Below, one piece after another: positions 27,066-39,374 of a DNA stretch of 64,000 bases. A program made the translations under genes and the position numbers. This DNA comes from Otis tarda (taxonomy: Eukaryota; Chordata; Aves; Otidiformes; Otididae), in the NCBI GenBank assembly GCA_026413225.1, contig CM048560.1, forward strand, positions 15,022,001-15,086,000, given 5' to 3'. The notes beneath the pieces are model-generated. The model made no database searches. It worked only from the letters and a program-made list of their open reading frames with translations, and was not told the DNA's origin. Numbering within the stretch: position 1 is the stretch's first letter; each line of letters begins with the position of its first letter.

Positions 27066-29739
27066 ACAGCCAAACATATGTGTCAAAAACCACAGAGAGT
27101 CTACTCTGTTAGAGTGAAAGTCTAAGTTAAAAGATTAATTTAGAAAAAGAATATTTAAAATCCATTTCTCCAGATGTGAGTTCCTCTGCTCACCCCTCTT
27201 CGTGTGAGAGCTGGTAATCATGCAGCATGGGGCTGACTAGTTCTCTTTGCAGAGAACAGATTTTCGAGGTTTTAAATACAAACACAGAAAAAAAGTATCC
27301 AGAAATTATGTGGAGGTCCCAACACTCCAGCTAGCTAACTAAGGGGAGGGGAAACAAGATAAATCCCCCAGGAGATGCAGGGAAGATAAAAGGGAATGTT
27401 ACTTGTTCCAGAAAGTGCCTGACTGATGACCCTGGATTTCTCATTGTTCCCAATGCCATGGAAAAGTTGTGGATGCTGTGGATGTTCCCCTGTGTTGTCT
27501 CATCATTTTCGACAAGTGAGCTCCAAGTAAGAAATGACAGGTCACAGCCTGGACCCAGAAAATATCCCAGCACCTCAGCACATTTTTAAAGTATACTTCT
27601 GCACTTAAAGTGTAGCTAAGTATATGTTACCTGCTGCTGATTTTTGTGCTTGAGAATGATGGCTTCAAGTACGTGCTTAAATCAGAGTTAGAATCCTTCA
27701 CTTCTTGGCTGAGCAATTAGTGTCAAGTCAGGGAAGGGGAGCATATTTTTGTTGTGTGAACATATGCCCAGAGAGAGTAGGACTGAGCCCAAAAATCGTC
27801 AAATGAAGTCCTGTATGTTGCCTGAGGGTAACTTTCTAGTTGTGTCAGCTTGGCCCAGATTTGAAGGAGTAGCTTTGGGCAGACAGGGAGGAGTAACCTG
27901 CGAGCCCTGAGAGCCATCCGTTATGTCCTCCCTGACACAGAAGGAAGCACGTTAATTTTGGTTCAGACAGCCCGGAAAAATCCCACTCCCTACTCATACA
28001 AAGTGAGCCATTCTTCAAGGCTTGTTTTGAAAGGTGCTTTTTTTTTAATGGTTAAATAACTATTTGGTTTTGCGTTGTTATCAATCATTGTGGCGAATGG
28101 CCAGTGATAACGGAAAAAATTGGATATGTTCAGAGAGGAAGTATACCGGGGGAGCGGGCTATAAACATCCTTCAGAAGAAGCTTCCTCTATGGAGAGCCA
28201 GTTTTTATTCCTTGCAAACATATATCCCAGGCACACTGGTGCTTTCTGAATAAACAGTTTAACAGCTTTAATTAAGGCAATACAGCTAAGCCATCACATC
28301 CAGCTAAGCTAATGTCACTTCTGCTGAACAATAATGGCAAAAGTATCATTGTCTAAAACTTGAGAAAGGGGGAGTTTTACAAACTATTTATTTTCTAGCC
28401 TGTTCATCACAATTCTTGTGCAAGACCAAGTTTGCAGTCCCTTCCATACTGAAACTCACTGAGCCAGAAAATGTAGGACTAGAAATATCCAGTCATCAAT
28501 CCCTGCTAGAGCATCGCTTTAGAAGACACCTGATAAAAATTTTAGTGGTTTTAAAATTTGAAGTCTGATATCACCATTCTCTCCTCTCTCTCTCTGCTCC
28601 TTTTCAAGACAGACGGTATTTCACTGATTTCAAAAGGAAAGTTTCTACCAGCTGAAACTCTGGCAAAAATATCTAATTATGGAGAAGGAAACAACAGTGC
28701 TCTAGGCTTCAGTGTTTGCAGGCAGAGAGCAATGCTCCGTGTTTTAAGACAGACAATGGAAAAATACTACTCTGCATCTTGCATACAGCAATTTTAATCA
28801 AAGGATCTGAAAATATTTATGAATATAAAGGACAAAATCCACAAGAGCATGAGCAGCATGAGCACAAAAACTTGTCCAGCATAGGCAAAAACATCACTGC
28901 AAAAACATCCCTGACAGGCATGGGCAGTGTGTCCTGGAGCTTTCGAGCAAAATACCTATTTCCTTTAGTGAGAAACAAGCCTGGAGATCCTCTCATCTGT
29001 GGTGGGCCTCAGCACTGCGAAGCTGAGAGGCGAAGATCATGCTTAGAGTTTGGGCATTAAATAAAAGCTTAACACTTTTTTTAAGTGTAATGGAAGCAGT
29101 TTCCAGAAGGATTTAAATGTGCCTTCGCGGTGTCTTCTTCCCAGCATCAGCAGCGTACTGGAGCATGAGGAGCACACCAGCCTAGTAGCCTCTAGACCAG
29201 TTCTAAGACTGTAGAGGAGATAGGACATTGGATGCATATGAGGGTCCTGACCAGAAAGTTAATTCTCAATTCAAGTAGCCTGCAAAGAAGGACAAGGAAG
29301 AAAAAAAAAGACATATGCCTTCTTTCGTTTCTTTCACAGATGCATTCAAGAAAGCCCTGGATTTCACAGCTGACTTTTGTTTACACACATGTACCTTCTT
29401 AATCCTGATTTTTATGCTTAAATTAATCATACTTCTGTAGTAGCTGGCTTTGTCACAGAGACATACAAACTGCCTTCTCAGTTCAATACTGGGAAATTTT
29501 TGTAGGTAACTCTTATTAAATCTATTTTTACCCTTAGCCCTTAAAACTACCAAAAACTTTGAAAAAATAAATTCCCCAGATATCCTCTGGAGATAATACC
29601 TCTGTCCTCAAAACAATAATAACCAGAAAAATTGTTTCTCTTTTAAGCTGATCTAAAGATGGAGAAAATGTGAAACATGGAGAAAATGAAATTATTGATC
29701 TCAGCAGCTTCTAAGGGACATACCACTGAGGGGGGATTC
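27066..29739. other. Noncoding DNA, no gene recognised
   Basis: No exon or transposon recognised. Open frames reach 114 codons at most (plus, 28.7-29.1 kb) with no family resemblance. A short (CT)n tract lies at about 28578-28596. A motif-rich segment at 28240-28360 is listed separately. Confidence 0.65.
28240..28360. promoter_or_regulatory. Candidate regulatory block, homeodomain and SOX-like motifs
   Basis: Contains a palindromic TTAATTAA (28268-28275) flanked by GCT and GGC, a repeated CAGCTAAG (about 28283 and 28301) and a GAACAATAATGG SOX-like site (near 28326). It is noncoding and free of simple repeats. The regulatory reading is inference from motif content only. Confidence 0.22.
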
Positions 29740-30960
29740 TCCTGACCCAAGGTACCATGACGGGCAGGACTGGAGTCCCCTTGGACAGGTTTGTGCTGGC
29801 TCAAGGCACTCCATGTGCACATGAAATCCTATTTCATGCCCTGTGGCTGGAGAGCTGGGACCCAGCTGTGCCTGCCGTGGGAAGGGGGAAGGAGAGGACT
29901 GGAGATGGAGAGAGAGGTGATGGCCTTGGAAACTGGGCCTACTGCTCTTGCACCGCAGAGCAGGTGTTGAGGACAGGCACCAGGATATCCCTGCCCACAG
30001 CTGCCACCCTCAGCCACCCCTTGGCAAAGGCAAAGGAGGCACAAGGCCACAGCTGTTTTGCCACAGAAGGAAAACAGCTGCCCCAGGCAATGGCTATTTT
30101 GTCTATACTGAGGGTTAATGTCTGGACAGACATCCTTGCACATGAGTACGCTAAGCTGCAAGAGGAGCTGGGTGCTCGGAGTCGCTGGCTGCACAGGCTC
30201 TGCGTGGCCATGACCACAGCCCTGGCAAACGCAGGAGGCAGAGAGCGAGCCCCTGCCCTAGGTCTACTTCATCTTGTGGCACCCCCCCTAATGCATGTAC
30301 CATCCCCCTCTGTACCACCATGCCATTGGAGTGGATTCAAATACTCATGCAGCTAGCCCAGACGAGCTCCACCAGCCCACAGCATCTCAGTTATTTGTGC
30401 TCAGGTGCCCTGCTCTCGGGTTACCTTAGACAAGTTCGCATGAACTGCGGCTGCACCTTTGAACTTCCGTGCAGGCATAAGGAATTAGCTGAGGTGAGCT
30501 GCCCGGCCAATGCACCCCGCTGCTGCTGGCGACGTTGCTGGGACATCTGTCCTCTGCAGCACACACATCCCCGCAGAGATGCCTTTGTCTCCCCTCCTCC
30601 TGACCTGAATCTCTCATGTCACACCTCCTGGGGCACAGCAGAGAAACCTGGCCAGATGTTCCAATTTCCTTGTATTCACAGCTTTGATTGCATTAGACTA
30701 GACAGGATTTCTCCACTGGCACTACCCAGGGGTAATGTGAAATGAGTTATGAACATTATCCACTCTACGGTGTACATATCTGATGCTGAGGAAGCCTTAA
30801 TAGGGTCAAGTGGAATTTCATGCTTGAAGAATCTCGTATGCTTGGACACGACCCAGCTCCGGAAAGTGTGTCTCTGTACACAGGCTTTGGAAGATGCAGC
30901 TCCTGGTAGAAAGCGACCGCCAGCTGAGGAAGCCTGGCACGATCTGTTCTGAAGGAGAGT
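29740..30960 (+). other. GC-richer patch with the longest open frames
   Basis: This patch is clearly richer in G and C than its surroundings. It carries the longest open frame of the window (29757-30356, 199 codons), a second frame overlapping its end (30320-30745, 141 codons) and a third (30749-30952, 67 codons), all on the + strand. Long antisense frames (121 and 92 codons) overlap the first, which argues that scarcity of stop codons explains much of the openness. No domain, signal peptide, membrane segment or splice structure supports a protein. It could be a lineage-specific transcript, an unrecognised old repeat, or simply an isolated GC-rich patch. Confidence 0.5.
29757..30356 (+). CDS. 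Unrecognised 199-codon open frame, doubtful gene
   Basis: It starts at an ATG with A at position -3, a fair vertebrate initiation context, and ends with TAG. The predicted product is rich in Ala, Gly, Leu, Arg and Cys. Its middle (around residues 130-160) could form an amphipathic helix (AKLQEELGARSRWLHRL). I recognise no family, catalytic motif or repeat. There is no polyadenylation signal close downstream and no obvious promoter upstream. In a 64-kb window, one single-exon frame of this length in a GC-rich patch is close to chance expectation, so I list it mainly because it is the longest one. Confidence 0.12.
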   Translation: MTGRTGVPLDRFVLAQGTPCAHEILFHALWLESWDPAVPAVGRGKERTGDGERGDGLGNWAYCSCTAEQVLRTGTRISLPTAATLSHPLAKAKEAQGHSCFATEGKQLPQAMAILSILRVNVWTDILAHEYAKLQEELGARSRWLHRLCVAMTTALANAGGRERAPALGLLHLVAPPLMHVPSPSVPPCHWSGFKYSCS

Positions 30961-31499
30961 CCTGCATGGGGAGGCAGCTTTCTGTTATCTAGATTATAAA
31001 CCGCTTGGTGCATTAAATGGCTCCTATTCTTTTTGAAAGAGTGACTCTAGTGCCTAGTATAAGTGATTTGTTCGTTTATTAAAATAGGTAACCTGATCTA
31101 CAAAGGAAAGAAAAAATACAATCTTCTGCTTTTGAGCAAGTGGTAACCATGACTCAGCTCTGCGCATGATCTCAACATTTCAGATACTTAACGGAGAGCT
31201 GAGGACTCAGCATCTCTTCCTAAATCAAAAGCTGAAGGTTTTGGTAAAATCCTCTAAATTGTTCAGTGAGTAACAGCATCAGTGAAACCTCGCTCCTGCA
31301 CACATCTTTTCCCTGCAGGCGGCTCCAGTCTCTAATCTGGTTTAACAGAGCACTGCCCACGTTGGCATTGCAGGAGGATTTTCAGGTGCCCTACTTAAAC
31401 ACTTGCTGCCTTTGAAATCTCCACCAGACTGACACTGACTGAACCCAACAGGTCCAGAAGCGACTGGGACAGGAGAGAAGGAGAACAGTCAAATGGAAA

Positions 31500-31720
31500 G
31501 CACAATTGCATAACGTCAACGTTTGTTGATAAATCAGGCTAAAAATCATTAGCTAATTAAGATGATCATTTTTGCAGTCAACACACAATATGTTTGTATT
31601 GACTGCTATATACATAATCAATAATAATATTTAGCATTGCTGTGGTGCTTTTCGCATGCAGCATGCACTGATTTAATCACTGACCAAGCAATACTGAGGA
31701 TGAAATTCTGATGCCTGCAC
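31500..31720. promoter_or_regulatory. Candidate conserved noncoding block
   Basis: Dense in homeodomain cores (ATTAGCTAATTAAG near 31549) with TGATCATTTTTGCAG, ATAATCAATAATAATATTTAG and the repeated GCATGC pair in GCATGCAGCATGC (about 31654-31666). No repeats and no coding potential. Enhancer-like texture, untested for conservation. Confidence 0.25.
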
Positions 31721-31869
31721 AGTTTTTACATAACGACAAAGGAGACTTCTCTGATAAAGCCTGGATTGGAAGGAGGTAACACGTAGCGCACACTTATCAC
31801 AAAAGAATGGGTAATTGTCTTAAGATAAAATATATTTATTTTCTCTTAAGCACAATAGCTCACTCAATA

Positions 31870-31985
31870 TGCGCTCCATTACATCTGCATGCCAAAGATT
31901 TGGTCCAAGCCCACTTAATCAGCCACACTTATTAACTTTGCTTTGTGTAAATTTGTGGACTTAATAACAAAGAAACTGTGGGAGC
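31870..31985. promoter_or_regulatory. Candidate conserved noncoding block
   Basis: Contains GCATGCCAAAGATTTGG, CTTAATCAGCCACACTTATTAA and CTTTGCTTTGTG segments, which combine homeodomain-like, nuclear-factor-like and TCF-like cores in about 110 bp. Repeat-free. The call rests on sequence texture only. Confidence 0.2.
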
Positions 31986-32562
31986 AGAGCATCCAGCAAT
32001 CCATTAACTGCTGGCCCAGGCTGGTTACCACATGCTTCAAAGGAAAGTACAAGAAACCCTTTGTAAACTTATAGGGAATAGCCTGTTCGGAGAAAAAGTC
32101 CTAATTAGTCAGAAGATGGCTTGTACCCTGAAGCACAGGAGACATTTGAAGGTAATTAAATATAAAGAAAATTAGCATGTAGTTCATGAACCACACAAGC
32201 AAGACAAAACAGTGCCTGGTAGCACTGAAGCGAACTATTCTGGTCGCACAGAAATTAATACTTTTGTGATTAATGTGACCTTTTCCTCAGCCCCAATTTA
32301 AGTCTGCAAGAAAAAGAGAAGTAAGGAGAGGAATTCAGGAGCAACTGCATGAGTCGCTGAGAGTCTGCAGCAACAAACGGGGTGTGAGGAGGGGGCAGAA
32401 ATGGCAACCGCTGCTCAGCCCTGGCCAGGCACCCAGCAGGGCCAGATGCGAGGCGCCGCCGCTGTGCCCACTCCTGCCCAAATCCCGCAGGAAACGCACC
32501 AAACACAGCACCTGATGGTTTCCACTTTGAAGAAAAAGGTGGAAAGGACTCCTCCAAACAGC

Positions 32563-32581
32563 AAAAAAAAAAAAAAAAAAA
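32563..32581. repeat. Poly-A tract, 19 bp, followed by CCACAAC
   Basis: A homopolymer A run that ends in the CCAC-type sequence seen after other A-tracts in the window. No retroposon body is recognised. Confidence 0.9.
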
Positions 32582-35042
32582 CCACAACTAATGAATGCAT
32601 CTAGAAAACATGCTAGACAGGCTGGATGGGTGCAGGGAAGGGCAAGGAGAGATGTAGAGAAAAGTAGTTGAAATGTGAATTTCCTACTGTGCTCCAGTAA
32701 TGTCCTACTCAGAAGTCAGGATGAAGAGACTTAGAAAGAGCCAAAGACGTGCAGGAGCCTGACAAGCAAATTAAAAATAAGCACTGCAAGGATGAGAGAC
32801 AAGTAAAATTATCTTGACAGCATAATACAAGAGGTAAAGCGTGTGTGATACAGATCACGAGAATAACAATGGCATCTCAAGTGCAAATATATGCTTCTCC
32901 CCACTAAACCACACGTATGAGGAATTAGAGAGGAGCATCAGTGCATATAAAAAGGATATGCAGAGAAAATTCAAAGCTGTGTTAAAGACTGCAGTGGTTG
33001 CCAACAGACTCCACCAGCAGTGCATGTCAAGTTGCTGTTTTTTCCCAAGCCATGCTATATTTTGCAAGGATGGGATGTTTATCTGGGGAGAGGGGTAGGG
33101 TTGTATCTTTCATCTTGGGCTATAACATCTGGTCACAACTGTCCCTGGGCAAAGGATTCTTCTCTCTTCTCCCCACCAGGCCTTCACTGGAGGACCTTGC
33201 ACTTTGTGCTACAAAACTCATCCCACTTTTATACTTCCGTGTGCACAGTGATCTATTTCTGCCCATACAATAGTCTAATCCTTGTCTCTGTTGAGAGTGC
33301 CTCCTAATTTTTATCATTGTATCTGCCCAAGAACATTGATTTTTTTTCTGCTCCGCTATTACTTTTCGAACTGTAAAGCAGTTCTCCTTTGGGAGTTAAT
33401 GTGAAATACATCCTCCTACTCTCACTGCTCCTGTTTTTCTTTGCAATTAAACTTTTACGTTTTAATTCCTTGGCATTGCTTACTGCCCTGATATGTGATT
33501 TCAGACACTCTTCTTCCATGTGAGCATTTCTCTGGCCTCTTGACTCCACAAGGCATGGCCGGAATGTCCCAGACAAGCCCCATGACCCCTGGATGCAGTG
33601 GTCTCTGCTGGGTGACCAGCAAAAAATCTTGAAACTTTGGGGGAGGAACAGAGGTGAATTTCAAAATCTCAGTATTTTTCACAGGAACACAATTCCTATG
33701 TCATTTCCATTTTTATAATTTATATAAATCCCAAGTTAAATTAGGAAAGACTTCCTCACACAATACTGCAGGCAAAGAAAAAGGTGAATATGTGTATAAA
33801 TGGTACAAGTTGCATGCTTACAGCTCTCGTCTTTGAGTAGGCTACTTTTTGTCTTTTATAAATATACGTCAATGCAAACACACAAAGTGATCAATAATAC
33901 CACTCAGACAGCAGATAGCAAGCCTGAATGAGTGCTTTTATCAGGAGTTTGTCAAACTATAAACATGAAAGCCACCGTGTTGTCTTAAAAAGCTAATCAT
34001 AGCTAGTTATAAATTAGGTATGGCATGGCTAGCCAAGGCATTACAAGTGTACAAAAACCAACACTCACCTTAGGTATTAAAAGACCACCACAATTATCTG
34101 CCTGTTGTTCAGATTATCTGTTATAGGTGCTTATGTGCCCACACTGTGTGCAGTAAGCCAAGGTCTGGTAGTTGTGGGTTACAGCTCCTCTCTGTAGGTT
34201 TGGATGCATACCTTTGGGTCGTTTCCTACATCAGCTGGACTAAAATCTGAAGTAGGTGTTTCAAAGACAGCCTAGCCCAGAGCCTTAACAAAAGCTGACC
34301 TCAGCTGGTGCTCAGCCTACCCCTCTCCCACCACAGCCAGTCCTTGCTATTTTCAATCACAAGCTGGCATCCCCAGAGGAATAATATTTTCAAAAAGCTC
34401 ATTTATTTAGAGACACAATACCGGTGAGAATGGGGTTATCTTATGCGTAGACCCTATGCTCACTCTCTCATGCCTCTTCCTGCAGCTCCATCTCAGAGCA
34501 AGCCTGTTCCTCTCCTTCCCGCTCTCGGGGCAGAGCATCAGTTCTCCAGCCCACGGCTTCGGCTAGGTGGTTCAGGCAGGCTGGGGGACCGGCAGAAAGC
34601 CAGCATGACGCCTCACAGCTTCCTTCACCAACCACTCACTGGGCAAAGTAGAACTCTGCTTCTACTTCCTTTCTAACCCCAAAAAACAGTTTATATCAGT
34701 TTACATTTCCAAGGCTATCATGGCAAGGAAAAGTGCCAGAAAGTTACTTTTTTTAAAATGAAAGCCTACTTTGCATGTTTAGCTTCTCCGAACAAACGCA
34801 GCCTACACCATGTTTTGAGAGGCCCAAAGTCTAGCTCTGCACAAGTGAGAGAAAACTCAGGGCCTAAATCTTTTTGAAATACATGTTGAGTGTCTGTGAT
34901 TACCAGTGGAAATGTGCCATAACACCTGTCAACCTAATTTTGGAAGCAAAATGTCCAACCGGATGGTGTATTGCTAATTTTTCCTCCTTCCCTGCAATTC
35001 TCTGCAAACGCTGTCATTCCTTCCGTCTCTCCATGTCTGCAG

Positions 35043-35080
35043 CCATCACAAGTGCTGACTCCTGTACATTTACCATTCGG
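35043..35080 (+). other. Possible 38-nt microexon
   Basis: The 38 bases lie between a strong acceptor-like sequence (pyrimidine-rich tract ending CCATGTCTGCAG at 35042) and a strong donor-like GG|GTGAGC (intron start 35081). One frame is open through the segment (AITSADSCTFTIR). Strong splice-site look-alikes are common by chance in introns, and no neighbouring exon was found, so this is only a pointer. Confidence 0.1.
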
Positions 35081-35639
35081 GTGAGCTTGACAAGAGCCAG
35101 CACTTCTGATCGATGCCAAAGAAGATCTGGACGAGATTTACAGACTACCAGAGTTTGCGCCTTTCTTTTCTCTCCCGCTCCCTAACCACATCTCTGCAAA
35201 ACGTCTGAAGCCATTGTTTTCTGTTTCTGTCACTACGCCATTAACCTAATTAGCCATAGGAAACAAAGAAATCAAGACAGTGTTTAATATGCTGAATTTC
35301 CAGAATTACTTGCTGCAGCTTTTGTCTGTACAAAACAAGAGGATACCATGAGAAGGGAGAAACTGATCTAAATTAAACTCTGGGAATCAGAAATAAGAAA
35401 AAAAGATAAACACTCATTAAAAAAAAATCCTTTCCTTATGAATTTCCTCATTAGCCTTGATATTTTTTGAGGGAAAAAAAAGTATTTATGGTCTAGAGTC
35501 TTAGTAGTCTTCAATCTACAGGCAAAATTTAAAATTTCAGCATTATGCAAACCTGTAGTTACACAGCACAGATATGAAAACATTAACACCTTGTAATTTA
35601 TTTATTTTTTTTAAGGAGCTGGCCATCACTCTTTTACCA

Positions 35640-35890
35640 TTTATTTGTCTGTTTTATCAAGTTTAACAATTGTGGTGTGTCTCTGGACTATGGGTCTAAC
35701 ATAATTAAATCCTATTAACACATCAGGAATAAAATCCTTTAATAGGCACATGAGGCTTTGAGAAGCAGCTCATTCCTGAGCAGATTTAATATCCTTAAAT
35801 TAAGCAAGTGTGAATGGGAGGATGAATCTTATTAAAAACTTAAATCTGATTATATTTGAAAATTATTGGTTTCTTAATGTAATAAATTAT
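35640..35890. promoter_or_regulatory. Candidate conserved noncoding block
   Basis: About 250 bp of repeat-free AT-rich DNA with closely spaced ATAATTAAAT, CCTATTAACACATCAGG, CCTTTAATAGG, CAGATTTAATATCC and CTTATTAAAAAC sequences, i.e. many homeodomain-type TAAT/ATTA cores. No coding potential. Enhancer-like by texture; conservation could not be checked. Confidence 0.25.
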
Positions 35891-36433
35891 CCAATACAGA
35901 CTAGAACAAATAATATATCCTAGCTTCACATAACTCCACTCTATAACAAGTGACAAACGAAATTAAGAATGACTGTGGGGCAAAAAGGAAGGTCTTTTTA
36001 TAAAAGTCATTTTGCGTAATGAAATACTTAAATCATTTTAACAAACACTGGGGGAGGGGATGGAAGATATATGTGCAGATGAGGGCATTAGAAGAGGACT
36101 CATTTTTCCTCTTCAAAAAGGGAACGCAAAGACAGTCGGATTGGGGTTTTTTTCCTCTAAAAATGCCATTCTGACGAATTTGTTGTAAATTTTGAAAAGA
36201 AAAGCTGAAGCTTATGTTGGTGGGAGCTGATTCCTTTTCCAGAAGGCTAATGCAAATGTAAACCATCTGCCACACATTCTGCTGATAAAGCTGTACTTCC
36301 GAACAATGGACCAACAGCACTGGAATACTAAAACATTAGCTCAACATTAGGCAAAAGTTTTGAAAGAGATTATAACTTCCAGAAAATAGAGGTATTTTTA
36401 CTGTCCTTTCATACAAAGGGAAATTATATAGTA

Positions 36434-36455
36434 TATATACATATATATGTATATA
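36434..36455. repeat. 22-bp perfect AT palindrome
   Basis: TATATA, CATATATATG, TATATA: the second half is the reverse complement of the first. It lies within a roughly 40-bp TA/CA-rich simple-repeat stretch and could extrude as a cruciform or hairpin. Confidence 0.85.
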
Positions 36456-36689
36456 CACACATGCTCTTAAGTAACATATACAGAGCATAAACGAGGAATC
36501 CTGAGGAAGAGGTAAGGGAAGCTTTTAACAGGATCTTCTGCTAAGGTAAAAATCACATTAAATCACTTCAGTAAACAGAAATACCTCAAAGCTTACAAAC
36601 AGTATTGCTACTTTAAATGAAAACTGGAGATTACCATTAATCGTTGGCTACTGAATACGTTTAGGTCTCTTCCATTTAACATTAGGTCA

Positions 36690-36860
36690 CTGCAAAGCGT
36701 TTGCAAGTAACAGCTAAGCAAGCAGTAGTTTGACAATGAGTGGTTTGAGGTCTTTAATTAGGACAGTGGACACCATCCAAATCCTAATGAATCAAGTGGA
36801 AAGCCCCAGTGGATTTTTAATCTGGTCCTGTGTGACACATTTGTGAATGGAAGAACTGGA
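36690..36860. promoter_or_regulatory. Candidate conserved noncoding block
   Basis: Contains TTTGACAATGAGTGGTTTGAGG, with SOX-like ACAAT and a RUNX-like TGTGG-type core on the complement, followed by TCTTTAATTAGGACAG and ATCCTAATGAATCAAG. Repeat-free and noncoding. Motif-based call only. Confidence 0.22.
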
Positions 36861-39374
36861 GACCAGAAAGCTTTACTTCCAAATCAAGTTAACCAAAATA
36901 ATTTTCTGAGAATACATGCAAATAAAAATAGTTAACCTGAAAAAAAAATCACAAAAATGTTTTTATGGAGATAAAAAATACCACACAACTGATTAGATAA
37001 GATTAGAAAACTACATAAATGATAAAACAACATGCCCAAAAACAGTTTCTTAAACTACTTTGATGACAGTAGGCACCAATATAAGAATTTGTAGTGAAAA
37101 ACTTTATGATATTTCTATTGTGTAATGGAGCAGCTTAAACATGTTCCCCTACTTCACCACTGTAAAACACTCTTGAGTGAATTCCAGGCTCAGCATCGAT
37201 CACTATGTGTGTATCCACTACCACAACAGATCTGGATATAGTGTAACGTGGTCTTAAAATTCTAATGGTTTAACCAGAGAATTCGGTATCCACGAGTTCG
37301 CTCAACTGTGTTAGTTGCTCAGGCATCAAGCAGGGGTGGGAGGACAAAACTGTATAATCACAAGTTAAAATTTCTCTAACATGCGACATCAGTAATGCAA
37401 GAACTTTTATTTTTTTTACGTACCTGCCTACTAGAGCTGATGTTTTTTCAAACTGTAAGCAGGCAGCTGTAAGAGGAAGCCTCAATAACCCAAACCTCAG
37501 AGATATTCACATGGTTCTGCAAGTATACATCCACATGCACTTCCATCATTAAATGTCTCTTTATGTAAAAAAAAAAAAAGTCATTTAATTGCAGAAAATA
37601 GATACAATTGCAACTTCTTTAATAGTAGTTGTCTTGCTCCTCCTAAAAATTCAGATTAAAAAAAAAAATAAATATCACAATTAGCCTTTCTGTCATTACT
37701 ACCTCAAGCTGTATGTGTATTTTAGATTACCAGCAATCTTCCCCCCATTCTCTTTTATTTATTTAAGTAAAACAGCAGATACATGCATGTTCCATAAACA
37801 AATATAGGTTATTCTAGAATAAACACAGTAACCCTCCCCCATGACCACCTTTGGTTGTCAGTACTCATTTCTCTTTAAATCTGAGGAAAAAAAAAACCCA
37901 AGAGTTCTGGTTGTTTCTTAGATGGATGACAGATTTTGTTCTAATTAATCTAGAGCACTGTGTATAGAAAAGACTGCAAAAGCAAACATGTCTATTAACA
38001 AAAAGCAGTGATTACCGCTTGGCGTTTAGCCAGTAACTCTACATAAGCAATGAATTGATGCCTGCAACTGTCTCAGTGCCATATGGGTTCTGCTGTAGCA
38101 ATGAATTGGATCCAACGCAAGGTTAAGATGTGTCAAATTTAACTGGGGTTTAATTGATACTGGTAAAGAGGCTCTAAATAAAGAAACAGTGTGTGTGCTA
38201 TTAGAAACAGGATGCATGTCAGCCTACATCTCCCAGCTTGTTGGCAACAAAACTATGCTGAGATATCCAAAGGAGTTTCCAAACTCCTCTTTTTTTTTCT
38301 TTTATCTTTGTGTGTGTGTGTCTCCAAAGAAAAGAAACAGAGACAACAAAAAAAAACTTTAGGTTAACAGGTTTGCAAGCACTTAATTGGAACTGAAAGA
38401 CAGAACACCAGTCAGTGTTACTGTCCTCGTAAGTTTCTGGTTTTTATACCCTAACAAATCTCTTTTCACAGCAACACTAGTTATTTTGCCTGACTGAAAA
38501 TCCAAGGTAACATTTCTATTCACTTATGAAGAAAATATCCCTAAATTACATGAGTGGTGAGATTGTACAGCTTAATATTTGAGAGCCAGAAATTGTAAAG
38601 TTACCTCCAAGAAAGATTATCCTCTCTTGAACAGCAACAAAACACCATCTGACCCCCAGCCAGCCTCAGAAGTTATTAATTGGGTATGATCGTTATTTTT
38701 GTTCCACCAACGGCTTTGGTGCAATGAGCCTTTCACACAACGTGACACGTACTTAGCGTGTAAAGGCCTGAATTGCTCAGCAGGAGTGGATTAAGGCTTG
38801 GCCTGGCAAGCAGGGAGCAACAGCAAGTTATTCCCATCGCTTTTGTGTTTGGAGTGAGCCAGTGACAACGGGGTGCTGCAAACACCAGTGCCAGCTTCTC
38901 AGCCCAGGACCACGAGCCTGAATGACCCCCACTCTGTAAAGGATCCCACTCCCCCCGTGCCACCAAATCTCACCCTGCGTGGCAGCAATGTCCAAAAGAA
39001 ACCCAGCACTGGTCACCTGCCAAGCCCTTTCCAGCCGTCTCCAAAAACGCTGCAGCATTCAGGCTGCATCCAAACCCCCCTCTCCTCTCCAGGCTCAAAC
39101 CATGTCAGGCCTGAGCTTCTGAAGTGCCACTGTCCTCAGTGGCAAATGCTGGTACTCAAAATAACAGCCCCCCTCTGCCGACCTCAGGTGAGGAAATGGG
39201 GATAAAGAGACGCAGAAAGAGGAACAGAAACCACTCTCAGTTTGCAGCTTTCCCCAGTGAAGAAGATGGCAATAGGAATCATATTCCTGAATTTTTCAGA
39301 GTTTTCAACATTAGCTAAATTATCTGAAAGTAAAGATGGCCAGCCCTTACTCTTCAGTTCTCACAGGATCAGGC

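Larger units (their letters stand above)
30961..39374. other. AT-rich noncoding DNA with candidate regulatory blocks
   Basis: No exon recognised. The longest frames are 110 codons (plus, 38.9-39.2 kb) and 105 codons (minus, 32.3-32.6 kb). Both lie in small GC-richer patches and neither resembles a known protein. Several repeat-free, TAAT-rich blocks (31.50-31.99, 35.64-35.89, 36.69-36.86 kb) look like conserved noncoding elements and are listed separately. Simple repeats include poly-A (32563-32581), an AT palindrome (36434-36455), an A run near 37567 and a short (TG)n near 38309-38321. Confidence 0.65.

Noticed and set aside
30320-30745. 141-codon + strand frame overlapping the end of the 199-codon frame
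   Set aside because: Cys- and Pro-rich without any domain pattern. Kept only as part of the GC-rich patch, not as a separate gene.
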